Assembly: GCA_934718155.1 (NCBI GenBank)
Contig: CAKUZF010000017.1
Span: 1-58,718 of the forward strand
Origin: an uncultured Parabacteroides sp.
Lineage (GTDB): Bacteria; Bacteroidota; Bacteroidia; Bacteroidales; Tannerellaceae
DNA length: 58,718 nt
Direction of reading: 5' to 3'
Below, one piece after another: positions 16,871-25,365 of the stretch. The stretch's first letter is position 1; each line of letters starts with the position of its first letter. A model generated the notes under the pieces. It saw only the letters and a list, made by a program, of their open reading frames with translations, had not been told where the DNA came from and made no database searches. Made by a program: the position numbers and the translations under genes.

Positions 16871-18007
16871 TTAATTATTAGCTTGTTGTGGCAACAGGTT
16901 GGCTAAGCGCAATCCTTGCGCCTCGTTGGAGAAGGCGGGCAGGAGGTCGGCCTCACGCTGGCGGGCACTCTCGGCATCGAAGGGCGTAGCCATCAGTTGA
17001 TGGCATGTCGCAATCATCTCGGCGGGCGTGTCGGCAATGTGGCAGAGATGGTCTAAGCCGCTACCGGCCAGCATTGCGCTATTCACTAAAATGTGTCGGC
17101 CAGCGAAGAGGCTGTTGAGCAGTTTGAGCTTGAGGCCTGTCGGCTGGAAGGTAATGAGCGCATGGATTTGCGCCTCCTTGATCAGTCGGTTCATCTCTGT
17201 TTGGTCGGGATTGGCAATGAGTGTGATATGGGGGTAGGCCGCCACCGCTTTTCGAAGGGCGGGAGAGGGATCCATGCCTGCTATCACGCACCGATAGGGG
17301 AGCTTTGAGAAGAGGTGCTCGATTAAATAATGTACGGCTCGCTCATTTTCTACCACGGAGAGTTTGCCATGATAGAGGATATAGTCGGAGCTTCCTGCCT
17401 CAGCGCTGACCCGTTCGTTCGCATGGAAGCAGGGCATGAACTCCACTCTTTTCTGGGGGAATGCCTTTTTCAGGTCCTGCATATCAGTGAGCGATACCGC
17501 TAAGATGAGGTCGGCATGCTGGGCAACGGGCAGGTAATGCTCGAAGCGTACCGCCTCGATGCGGAAGAAGAGTCTGCGGATGAAATGAGGCTCAGACTCT
17601 GCCAGATAGCGATAATAATCATGTTCGATATTACACATACGGAGGATCTTGAAGCGCTTCTTCAGGCGTGGGTCGCTTAGGTAGTAGCACGAATGCAACC
17701 CCTCGAAGAGGATGGGATAGTCGTTGCGCAGCAGATTGCGTAGCAAGGCTGGGTCTTTGCGGCTATAGACGTTGTAAGGCAGCAACGTGAGGTTGCGCAA
17801 CAGGCCCGTGTGTCGCTTGTAGTAATACACCTTTTCGCAAATCGCCTCCAATTCGGGAGCCTTTGGGCGTTCGTATTCGAAGCAATGAAGAATGATGCGC
17901 ACGCCTTGTTTGCTCAATGCGACCAGTTTGTAATAGATGTCGATCACGCCTCCGTAATTGGCGGGATAGGGGATGTTGAGTGCGATGACGTTCAGATACT
18001 TATTCAT
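16871..18007 (-). CDS. Glycosyltransferase, GT-B type
   Basis: 378 residues with a GT-B (GT4-like) layout. The N-terminal domain begins VIALNIPYPANYGGVIDIYYKL, the usual acceptor-side glycine-rich loop. The C-terminal domain has ILYHGKLSVVENERAVHYLI, CVIAGMDPS and a degenerate donor site around TGLKLKLLNSLFAGRHILVN, which replaces the usual G-x-K-x-x-E motif with KLKLLNSL. Acceptor and donor sugars are unknown. It is the last gene of the four-gene operon and overlaps the preceding glycosyltransferase by eight bases. Confidence 0.82.
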   Translation of the reverse strand: MNKYLNVIALNIPYPANYGGVIDIYYKLVALSKQGVRIILHCFEYERPKAPELEAICEKVYYYKRHTGLLRNLTLLPYNVYSRKDPALLRNLLRNDYPILFEGLHSCYYLSDPRLKKRFKILRMCNIEHDYYRYLAESEPHFIRRLFFRIEAVRFEHYLPVAQHADLILAVSLTDMQDLKKAFPQKRVEFMPCFHANERVSAEAGSSDYILYHGKLSVVENERAVHYLIEHLFSKLPYRCVIAGMDPSPALRKAVAAYPHITLIANPDQTEMNRLIKEAQIHALITFQPTGLKLKLLNSLFAGRHILVNSAMLAGSGLDHLCHIADTPAEMIATCHQLMATPFDAESARQREADLLPAFSNEAQGLRLANLLPQQANN

Positions 18008-19250
18008 GATGCGTACAGTTTTCGATGAGTCGAGCGAATTGGTTGGCCTGTTCTTTTCGCGAGAATTGTTTGAGTATCTCTTGATTGGCTGAAGCTTTGG
18101 TGTAGCCCTGCTGTTGCCATTGTTGATAATGGCGGAGCAGGAAGTGGCATACTTCTTGGCTCTTGGTAGCGGCTATGCCTGCCTGTGACGACTGGATGAC
18201 AGCGGCCAAGTTGCCCTCGTCGCTCCGTACGCAGAGGATCGGTTTCTCGACGGAGAGATATTCGAAGAACTTGGTGGTGAGAATACCCTGTGGACCGCCC
18301 TGATCCGCTTTGTTGGTGAGTACCAGTAGTATGGCGCTTTGGTTGAGTACTTGCGGTATAGCTGTAGCAGGCACGTAGTCGTGGTAGGTCATGTAGTTGC
18401 CTACCTGCCAGCGTGCGGCCTCTTGCTCAATGATCGTTCGTGAATGCGCATCGGTGTACCATACCACTTGAAACTGTTTGGCATCGATCTGCTTGGCTTG
18501 ATCCAGTGTCTGCAACGCCTCGAAGAGGAGGGTTGGGTCTTGAAGGGCTACGCTGTGTAGTCGTCCCGTGTAGGTGATCGTAAAGCACTTGTTGGGCTGT
18601 GGATCAGGATAGAACAACTCGGGGTCGAAGCCGTTGTAGATCAGGTGTGTATTCGGGTTGAAGGCGCTGAGCGTTTGGGTATGCCAAGGCGATACGGTCG
18701 TGACCGCCGTGGCTTGCTGAAGCGCACGGTTGCGGTCGGTCAGCAGGCGTTGCTTAAAGAAACGGTGCAACGGCTGCTTCAGCCATCGAGGAAGGGGCAA
18801 GGGATGAGCGATGAACTCTTCGCCTGCGTATTGCTCCACGATATCACGCAGATCGGCAATGAAAGGTAGGCCGAATTGCTTGGCCACGGCTGCTGCCGCA
18901 GGCAAGGGGAAGGTGCGATAGGTGCAACCTAAGACTGCCTGACATGAATATTTATGAATCACGTCGGTCGCAACTTGCCGCATCTTTCGGTCTTTGTAGT
19001 GAAACAGCAGGTCGAGCAGCATCGTGGCAAGCCATTGCGCCTTGCGCAGCCAAGGGCGTTTGGCTGTGTAGAAATCTACCGTATGTACCCGGGTGGCATA
19101 CCCTTCTAAGAAGGAGAAGGTCTGATCGGGAATCCGTTCGGTGACGACATCCACCTCCCAGCCAGCTCGGCTCAGGTATTTGCAAAGGTAGCCCATGCGC
19201 GGAGCGAATGCGGGCGGAAACATATCGCAGAGAATCAATAGCCGTTTCAT
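18000..19250 (-). CDS. Glycosyltransferase, GT4-like
   Basis: 416 residues with GT-B fold. The start MKRLLILCDMFPPAFAPRMGYLCKYL is the typical GT4 N-terminus. The donor domain has ITYTGRLHS, then FFEYLSVEKPILCV, the loop equivalent to the E-x7-E motif. It is probably cytoplasmic or peripheral to the inner membrane and adds a sugar to a lipid-linked glycan. It overlaps both neighbours (8 bases downstream and the ATGA-type 4 bases upstream), so it is translationally coupled in the operon. Confidence 0.85.
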   Translation of the reverse strand: MKRLLILCDMFPPAFAPRMGYLCKYLSRAGWEVDVVTERIPDQTFSFLEGYATRVHTVDFYTAKRPWLRKAQWLATMLLDLLFHYKDRKMRQVATDVIHKYSCQAVLGCTYRTFPLPAAAAVAKQFGLPFIADLRDIVEQYAGEEFIAHPLPLPRWLKQPLHRFFKQRLLTDRNRALQQATAVTTVSPWHTQTLSAFNPNTHLIYNGFDPELFYPDPQPNKCFTITYTGRLHSVALQDPTLLFEALQTLDQAKQIDAKQFQVVWYTDAHSRTIIEQEAARWQVGNYMTYHDYVPATAIPQVLNQSAILLVLTNKADQGGPQGILTTKFFEYLSVEKPILCVRSDEGNLAAVIQSSQAGIAATKSQEVCHFLLRHYQQWQQQGYTKASANQEILKQFSRKEQANQFARLIENCTHHE

Positions 19251-20569
19251 TGTTCCTCCTTTTTAGCCAATTCGTTCAACAATTCAGCATAAAGCTCACG
19301 CAAGTAGGATGGACTGGAAGGCATGACGTTTTCGTTGTGCCAAAGCAAGACAAGCTCGCCATTTACCTTTCTGACCTGCTCGATTAGGTTGAGGCCGTAG
19401 GTGAGTGCTTCGTCGTGCGACAATCCCATATATTTCGGAGCGTCTAAACTGCAATCCATGATGAGGAGCGGATGGAGCAGGAGCGGAGAGAGCCTGCGCG
19501 TGATGGGGTTGATCCATCGCACGGGATGGCAGGTGCCAAGGCGAAAGCCTGCCACGTCGGCATAGCCCATGGTGAAGTCTTCCATGATACCTGCCGCCTC
19601 GATTTGTTCCATATCTTCCGGCTCGCGGCAATCTAAGAAGTGATGGCGGTTGCAGTGGATCTCTTGATGGATGTGGGCCTCCAATACCTCCTTCTCTTTG
19701 CGAATCAAGGTTGGCTCATTCCCAGCCTGATAGCTGCTATGCAATCCAATCAGCATATCCAACTCGGAGGCTTTTTTCAGCAGACGGCGCAAATCGCGAT
19801 CGGAGAGCTTGTAATGTGGCTTGTCGAAGGCCGTATTGCCTCCGCCACGCATAAATAGGATTGCTTCGCAATGCGCTTTGCCCAAAGCCTCGCGCAAGCG
19901 GTTGTTTTGCTGGAATAGCCAAGGAAAGGTATAGTAGGGATCGTTGTCCACCGCACCGAACTTCCCTCGCAATGAGGCGATCAGTCCGCGCTGGTCGAGC
20001 AGTGAGCGGACGAAGCCTTTCCATGTGCGATACAGCGTAGGCGCATCAACATCGTGCGTTAGATAGACCTTGCGTATCTGATGCTTTACTTCGGGAATGG
20101 GGAGCCGCTGGTGCGAACGGCGCACCCAGCGATGGAGCAGCAGGCGATATTCATCTACAATGGGGCGATGGAGAAAGCCTGCCCGGAAGGGAAGCGACTC
20201 TCGACCGGGGAAACGACCATGTTTATCGCGTGCATCTCTGCGCATCATCTCCTCATAGCGTGAGACCATGAAATAGGTACTTGCGATGATGTCGGCATGA
20301 ACGACAAACGTGTTGCCAATCCATTCCTCTTTGGGTGTGCCAAACAGCAAGGGGATACCCTCCACCTCGGCCAAAGGGAGCTGGGGCAAAGAAGCCTGTG
20401 TGCCATACATCTCCTCTTCGAAGAAGCCGGAGGGGATGATCACTACGTTGTATTTACTGAAACGACTTGGATCGTTGGTGTAGCCGATAGATTCAACAAT
20501 CTCGCTGGGGGCATCTTCGCCCACTAAGAATCGGATGAGGTAATGTAATATACGATATTTCATAGCCAC
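19247..20569 (-). CDS. Polysaccharide deacetylase-like protein
   Basis: 440 residues. A first domain of about 120 residues (resembling the DUF7033 region often fused to deacetylases) precedes a NodB-like fold. The metal-binding start motif is visible as YLTHDVDAPTLYRTW (about 169-183). IGLHSSYQAGNEP and CRE(P)...DFTMGYADVAGFRLGTCHPVRW correspond to later motifs. It probably removes acetyl groups from, or otherwise acts on, a surface polysaccharide. It overlaps the acyltransferase-like gene by ten bases and the glycosyltransferase by four. Confidence 0.75.
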   Translation of the reverse strand: MAMKYRILHYLIRFLVGEDAPSEIVESIGYTNDPSRFSKYNVVIIPSGFFEEEMYGTQASLPQLPLAEVEGIPLLFGTPKEEWIGNTFVVHADIIASTYFMVSRYEEMMRRDARDKHGRFPGRESLPFRAGFLHRPIVDEYRLLLHRWVRRSHQRLPIPEVKHQIRKVYLTHDVDAPTLYRTWKGFVRSLLDQRGLIASLRGKFGAVDNDPYYTFPWLFQQNNRLREALGKAHCEAILFMRGGGNTAFDKPHYKLSDRDLRRLLKKASELDMLIGLHSSYQAGNEPTLIRKEKEVLEAHIHQEIHCNRHHFLDCREPEDMEQIEAAGIMEDFTMGYADVAGFRLGTCHPVRWINPITRRLSPLLLHPLLIMDCSLDAPKYMGLSHDEALTYGLNLIEQVRKVNGELVLLWHNENVMPSSPSYLRELYAELLNELAKKEEQ

Positions 20570-21507
20570 CTGTTGATTTTGATGCGTGCTCTATCTAATA
20601 AACTCAGTTTGTTTTTGGTTATTGTGAAGTAGGGGGTTTGTTTGGCGCCAAACTCTCGGAAGAACCGCTCTACCCCGGGGAGCATGGAACCTTCGAAGTC
20701 GAAACAATCTGTGAATTGCGACACATAGCGAATGGCTTCCCACATCACCCAGCTATGTGCTCCCGATGAGCGGAGCGAGGGGTCGCCTCCTCCCGCTAAG
20801 TAATAGGCCGATTGGGGTTGCCATACAACGAATGCTGCCGCATGGAGTCTCTCTTGTGAGTCGAAAGCCCCCCATATATCCCCTTGCCCTCGTTGTCGGC
20901 AAGTGGCGATCAGTTGGCGCAAAATCTTTTTGTCTTGTTTCAAGCGCAACCCTTGGCGGGCGAAGGTCTGATCTTGTATCCTTAGGAAAGCCTCCGTGTC
21001 GATCCCTTTGCGCAGGATCAGCCCTTGCTTGTCGCGTGCCTTTATGATGTTGCGCCGGATGTTGGCGCTCATCTGTTGCCAGCACAATTCCGGCTGATCG
21101 ATTCCCTCTAATAAATAGGTATAGCGTGTGGTTTGCTGAAAACCTGCCCAATAGAATGGAAGCCAGTCGGTGATGTCGTGATGGAAGTTTTGCAGAAAGA
21201 CACGATAAGGAGCCAATCGCTCAATCAGTTGCTGGCTGATGGCTTGTCGTTGGCTGAGGCGTGTCGTGTATTTGGTGTCGGCGCTATCGGGGGCAAACCA
21301 AGGACCCATGGTCTGCGTGAAGGCAGGCATCGAGATCACGTCGGCTAACGGGTGATAAAGCGGCATGGCTGCCTTGATGCGTCCGTTGTTCTCGAGTATA
21401 ATCGCATCCCAACGCTGTGGACCGCATACAATGTCGAGCCACCAGTCTTGCGAGAAGATGGGGATAGAAGGCTCCGATTGACACAGTTTACGATAGGATT
21501 CTTTCAC
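20560..21507 (-). CDS. GNAT/FemAB-like acyltransferase of the glycan operon
   Basis: 315 residues from a GTG start giving (M)KESYRKLCQSEPSIPIF. The frame stays open to an ATG at 21582, but the extra 25 residues are encoded by an inverted repeat and do not look like protein, so I prefer the GTG. The protein has the double-GNAT layout of the Acetyltransf_6/FemAB group: FSQDWWLDIVC, a central NIRRNIIKARDKQGL segment and a second lobe with LHAAAFVVWQPQSAYYLAGGGDPSLRSSGAHSWVMWEAI. In related operons such proteins modify lipid-linked sugars or peptides. It heads the glycan operon, which follows recA. Confidence 0.75.
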   Translation of the reverse strand: MKESYRKLCQSEPSIPIFSQDWWLDIVCGPQRWDAIILENNGRIKAAMPLYHPLADVISMPAFTQTMGPWFAPDSADTKYTTRLSQRQAISQQLIERLAPYRVFLQNFHHDITDWLPFYWAGFQQTTRYTYLLEGIDQPELCWQQMSANIRRNIIKARDKQGLILRKGIDTEAFLRIQDQTFARQGLRLKQDKKILRQLIATCRQRGQGDIWGAFDSQERLHAAAFVVWQPQSAYYLAGGGDPSLRSSGAHSWVMWEAIRYVSQFTDCFDFEGSMLPGVERFFREFGAKQTPYFTITKNKLSLLDRARIKINRWL

Positions 21508-21532
21508 ACTTTGATTCTGTTGTTTAAATGAA

Positions 21533-21594
21533 GAGTTATGAACGATGAACAACGCCCCAGCTTGGCTGGCTTTGTCGTTCATCGCTCATAACTC
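21533..21594. repeat. Long inverted repeat between recA and the glycan operon
   Basis: Two 18-base arms (21533-21550 and 21577-21594) pair with one A-C mismatch. A nested CCAGC/GCTGG stem (21557-21561 with 21565-21569) lies in the loop. The GAGTTATGA-like core resembles simple intergenic sequence common in Bacteroidales, which is from memory and not checked. As RNA on the minus strand it would make a hairpin of about 60 bases. Confidence 0.75.
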
Positions 21595-21603
21595 ATTCTT
21601 TAG

Positions 21604-21622
21604 GTAGCAGCGTTGCTGCTAC
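21604..21622. terminator. Hairpin directly after recA
   Basis: GTAGCAGC (21604-21611) and GCTGCTAC (21615-21622) form a perfect 8-bp stem with a three-base loop, two bases beyond the recA stop. On the recA strand no T tract follows, so it may slow rather than stop transcription. Confidence 0.45.
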
Positions 21623-21624
21623 TT

Positions 21625-22674
21625 TTATTTTTTCTTATTTTTCAGCTCTTCGTAGATCAAGCCTGCCAGCTCTTCGGCCAGCTCGGGATTGTCTTTCAGC
21701 ACCTGCTTCGCAGCCTCGCGACCTTGAGCCAACTTGGTGTCGTTGTAGCTATACCAAGATCCGCTCTTCTTGATGATGCCTAAGTTGGCACCCAGGTCGA
21801 TAATCTCGCCTGTGCGAGAGATACCCTCGCCAAACACGATGTCGAACTCTGCCTTGCTGAATGGAGGAGCCACCTTGTTCTTGAGCACCTTGACGCGAAC
21901 CAAGTTACCCTTGATCTCGTCACCATCCTTAATCTTGCTGACCGAACGAATATCAAGACGCACCGAAGCATAGAACTTCAAGGCGTTACCACCTGTCGTA
22001 GTCTCGGGGCTACCATAGATCACGCCGATCTTATCGCGCAACTGGTTGATAAAGATACAGGTCGTGTTGGTCTTGTTGATCGCAGAGGTCATCTTACGCA
22101 AGGCTTGAGACATCAAGCGAGCCTGCAAGCCCATCTGCTTGTCGCCCATATCGCCCTCGATCTCCGCTTTCGGAGTCAAAGCCGCTACAGAGTCGATCAC
22201 GATGATGTCGATCGCAGATGAGCGAATCAACTGCTCGGCGATCTCCAAGGCTTGCTCGCCATTGTCGGGCTGCGAGATGAACATGTTATCTACATCTACG
22301 CCCAATTTCTCAGCATAGAAACGGTCGAAGGCATGCTCAGCGTCGATGAACGCGGCGATACCACCATTCTTCTGCGCTTCAGCGATGGCATGGATAGCCA
22401 ACGTGGTCTTACCGGAAGACTCCGGACCGAAGATCTCGATGATACGACCCTTCGGGTAGCCGCCTACGCCCAAAGCCATGTCGAGCGAGAGAGAACCTGT
22501 TGGGATTACGTCGATATCCTCTATCTTGTCGTCGCCCAGCTTCATGATCGAGCCTTTACCAAAGTTCTTCTCGATCTGATCCATGGCCGCACGCAAGGCC
22601 TTCAGTTTCGCCTCGTTGAGCGCGGGCTTGCCGTTGTCGGCATTATTGTCAAACAAATTATCTTCTTTTGCCAT
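21625..22674 (-). CDS. recA: Recombinase RecA
   Basis: 349-residue ATP-dependent strand-exchange protein for recombination, repair and the SOS response. Walker A is GPESSGKTT at 83-91. Walker B (IDIIVIDSVAAL), the L1/L2 DNA loops (EGDMGDKQMGLQARLMSQALRK and INQLRDKIGVIYGSPETTTGGNALKF) and the C-terminal domain ending in basic residues are intact. It starts 32 bases after the polyamine-type dehydrogenase gene on the same strand, so read-through is likely. No LexA-type palindrome is obvious in the short gap. Confidence 0.98.
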   Translation of the reverse strand: MAKEDNLFDNNADNGKPALNEAKLKALRAAMDQIEKNFGKGSIMKLGDDKIEDIDVIPTGSLSLDMALGVGGYPKGRIIEIFGPESSGKTTLAIHAIAEAQKNGGIAAFIDAEHAFDRFYAEKLGVDVDNMFISQPDNGEQALEIAEQLIRSSAIDIIVIDSVAALTPKAEIEGDMGDKQMGLQARLMSQALRKMTSAINKTNTTCIFINQLRDKIGVIYGSPETTTGGNALKFYASVRLDIRSVSKIKDGDEIKGNLVRVKVLKNKVAPPFSKAEFDIVFGEGISRTGEIIDLGANLGIIKKSGSWYSYNDTKLAQGREAAKQVLKDNPELAEELAGLIYEELKNKKK

Positions 22675-22706
22675 AGTCGTTTGTTAAAAATGAATAGCTT
22701 TTCTGC

Positions 22707-23900
22707 TTACAACTCCAGGTCGATGTTGAACAGCTCATGCCAAGGCAATCCCTGCTCGTTCAGCTCTTTCATGAATGGATCGGGATCGAACTCCTCTACA
22801 TTCCAAACACCCGGACGCTTCCAAACGCCTTGCAAGAACAGTTTCGCACCGATCATAGCTGGAACGCCAGTCGTATAGCTTACGCCCTGGGCACCTGTCT
22901 CCAGGTAAGCCGCATGGTGGCTACAGTTGTTGTAAACGTAGTAAGTCTGCTCTTTGCCATCCTTCAAACCACGGATGCGGCAACCGATAGAGGTCTCGCC
23001 CGTGTAGTTCTCGCCCAGGTCGCCCGGGTTCGGCAATACGGCTTTCAAGAACTGGATGGGAACGATCTCCTGACCATTGTACATAATCGGGTCGATGCGT
23101 GCCATACCGATATTCTGGATCACGCGCAAGTGAGTGAGGTACTCCTGGCCGAATGTCATCCAGAAGCGCGCACGCTTGATGGTCGGATAGTTCTTGGTTA
23201 AGCTCTCCAGCTCCTCGTGGTACATCAAGTATGATTCCTTCGGGCCTACGTTGGGGTAGTTAAGTGCCTTATGCACACTCAACGGATCCGTCTCTTTCCA
23301 CTCGCCATTCTCGTAGTATTTACCACGTTGCGTAATCTCACGGATGTTGATCTCGGGGTTGAAGTTCGTAGCGAACGCCTTGTGGTGATCGCCGGCGTTG
23401 CAATCTACGATGTCGAGATACTGAATCTCGTCGAAGTGATGCTTTGCTGCGTAAGCGGTATAGACACCTGTCACGCCCGGGTCGAAACCGCAACCTAAGA
23501 TGGCGGTCAGGCCGGCCTTCTCGAAGCGATCCTTGTAGGCCCACTGCCAGCTGTATTGGTATTTTGCCTCGTCGAGTGGCTCATAGTTGGCGGTGTCGAG
23601 ATAGCTGACACCATACTCCAAGCAGGCATCCATGATGTGCAGATCTTGGTAGGGCAAAGCCAAGTTGACTACCAAGTCTGGCTTGAACTCGTTGAACAGC
23701 GCAACCAGTTCCGCAACGTTGTCTGCATCCACCTGTGCGGTCTGCACCTTCACGTTCTTGATGTCGGCTGCGATTTTGTCGCATTTACTCTTTGTGCGGC
23801 TTGCCACCATGATGTCGGTGAAGACATCGGCGTTCATCGCAATTTTCTTGATAGCTACAGTGGCAACACCACCTGCGCCAATCACTAAAACTCTTCCCAT
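22707..23900 (-). CDS. Saccharopine dehydrogenase-like protein, likely carboxynorspermidine dehydrogenase
   Basis: 397 residues, with the Rossmann start VLVIGAGGVATVAIKKIA at 4-21 and the saccharopine-dehydrogenase core (NLALPYQDLHIMDACLEYGVSYLDTANY; ILGCGFDPGVTGVYTAYAA). This subgroup in Bacteroidota corresponds to the carboxynorspermidine/carboxyspermidine dehydrogenase of the alternative polyamine pathway, which reductively condenses aspartate semialdehyde with a diamine. The decarboxylase partner is not in the window. It is upstream of recA on the same strand and has its own -7 box. Confidence 0.85.
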   Translation of the reverse strand: MGRVLVIGAGGVATVAIKKIAMNADVFTDIMVASRTKSKCDKIAADIKNVKVQTAQVDADNVAELVALFNEFKPDLVVNLALPYQDLHIMDACLEYGVSYLDTANYEPLDEAKYQYSWQWAYKDRFEKAGLTAILGCGFDPGVTGVYTAYAAKHHFDEIQYLDIVDCNAGDHHKAFATNFNPEINIREITQRGKYYENGEWKETDPLSVHKALNYPNVGPKESYLMYHEELESLTKNYPTIKRARFWMTFGQEYLTHLRVIQNIGMARIDPIMYNGQEIVPIQFLKAVLPNPGDLGENYTGETSIGCRIRGLKDGKEQTYYVYNNCSHHAAYLETGAQGVSYTTGVPAMIGAKLFLQGVWKRPGVWNVEEFDPDPFMKELNEQGLPWHELFNIDLEL

Positions 23901-23957
23901 TTGCTATATTTGATTTGTTTTGTTGTTACTCTTGTCTTGTTAGTGACTTCTGATGCG

Positions 23958-23965
23958 CAAATATA
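23958..23965 (-). promoter_or_regulatory. -7 box for the saccharopine dehydrogenase-like gene
   Basis: On the minus strand the sequence reads TATATTTG, a perfect TAnnTTTG, 58 bases before the ATG. No clear -33 element is at the usual spacing. Confidence 0.5.
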
Positions 23966-24126
23966 CGCATTTTTGTCTATTCTTATGGGATTCGCTGCTC
24001 TTTTGCTTTAATGTGTCCGCTAAAACCTATGTTAGACGGGTGATAAACTGACAATCCTCCTTCGGCGATGCGACAACTTTCCCTTTCCGTAGAGATGAAA
24101 AAGAGTGGGCTTATGGTGGCGAATTC

Positions 24127-25365
24127 ATGAGGAATGCTTTATTTCGCGTTATGGAATCAACACAATCTATAGAGGCTTTGCTCGACTTTGTATGTGCGCA
24201 TCAGCATGAAGATGTAGATCGCTTGCTGCTCTCGGCGGCGAAGTATCCCGATGTGGACATGCCGACCGCAGTAGATCAACTTTTGGCTCGTCGGCAGTTG
24301 AAGGACAAGCTGCCGGCCTGGGAGGCGAACGACAGACTTTTTTATCCCTCGCGTATTGCGGCGGAGCAATGCTCCAGCGAGCGCACAGCGGCCTACAAAC
24401 AGCGTTTGGTCGGAGAGGAGGAGCGGCTTTGCGACTTGACGGGCGGCATGGGCGTGGATAGTTTTTACTTCTCACGCAAGGTGAAGCAGGTGACTTATGT
24501 AGAACGCTTTGCCTCCTATTGCGAGGCGGCAAGGCATAACTTTGCTGCTTTGGGAGCGACGAACATCGAGGTGGTGAATGGCGACTCAACGGCCTATCTG
24601 GAGCGGATGGGAGAGGTGGATGTCTGCTATTTGGATCCGGCACGTCGGGACGAGGCGGGCAAGCGTGTCTTTGCCCTGTCGGATTGTGAACCCGACTTGA
24701 CACAATTGCTTCCCGCTTTGTTTCGGAAAGCACCTCGTGTGATCGCAAAGATCTCGCCGATGGCCGACATCTCTTTCACGCTGAATCTTTTGCTGCAGAC
24801 GGTGGAAGTGCATGTAGTGGCAGTAAGGGGCGAATGCAAGGAACTGCTTTTCGTGTTGGAACGCGATCGAGAGGTGGAGTATCCGAAGCTTCATTGTGTG
24901 CACTTTACGGCCGACGGAGAGGAGCATTTTGATTTTACATTGGCCGAGGAGCGAGCCGCTACTGAGTGTGTCGCAGGTGCGTTGGGTGTCTATCTCTATG
25001 AGCCGAACGTTTCGATCTTGAAGGCTGGAGCGTTCAAGGTGATGGCCGCACGCTTGGGCGTGGAGAAACTGCATGTAAACAGCCATCTTTATACTTCGAA
25101 CGAGGAGGTGGCAACGTTTCCAGGCCGTCGTTTCCGCATTGAGGAGGTGATTCCGTTTCATGGCAAGGATTGCAAGCACTTGAGTAGGCGTTTGCCTCAG
25201 GCCAACCTGACCGTGCGCAACTTTCCGCTGAACGTCAATGAGCTGCGCAAACGATTGAAAATAGCAGAAGGGGGCGCACAATACCTTTTCGCCACCACTT
25301 TACGAGGCGACGAGAAGGTGTTGATTCGCTGTGTGAAGACAACTGAGAAATTGGAGAGGCGATGA
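24127..25365 (+). CDS. Class I SAM-dependent methyltransferase with THUMP-like domain
   Basis: 412 residues; an ATG at 24151 (MESTQSIEALL) is an alternative start. A helical N-terminal domain (1-95) precedes the Rossmann methyltransferase with motif I LCDLTGGMGVDSFYFS, VTYVERFASYCEAARHN, DSTAYL and motif IV VCYLDPARRDEAGKRVF. The C-terminal third (LGVYLYEPNVSILKAGAF; NSHLYTSNE) is the Thump-like domain found in this Bacteroidota family. An RNA substrate is likely from the DPARR-type motif, but the target is unknown. The stop overlaps mtgA (ATGA), so they are coupled. Confidence 0.82.
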   Translation: MRNALFRVMESTQSIEALLDFVCAHQHEDVDRLLLSAAKYPDVDMPTAVDQLLARRQLKDKLPAWEANDRLFYPSRIAAEQCSSERTAAYKQRLVGEEERLCDLTGGMGVDSFYFSRKVKQVTYVERFASYCEAARHNFAALGATNIEVVNGDSTAYLERMGEVDVCYLDPARRDEAGKRVFALSDCEPDLTQLLPALFRKAPRVIAKISPMADISFTLNLLLQTVEVHVVAVRGECKELLFVLERDREVEYPKLHCVHFTADGEEHFDFTLAEERAATECVAGALGVYLYEPNVSILKAGAFKVMAARLGVEKLHVNSHLYTSNEEVATFPGRRFRIEEVIPFHGKDCKHLSRRLPQANLTVRNFPLNVNELRKRLKIAEGGAQYLFATTLRGDEKVLIRCVKTTEKLERR

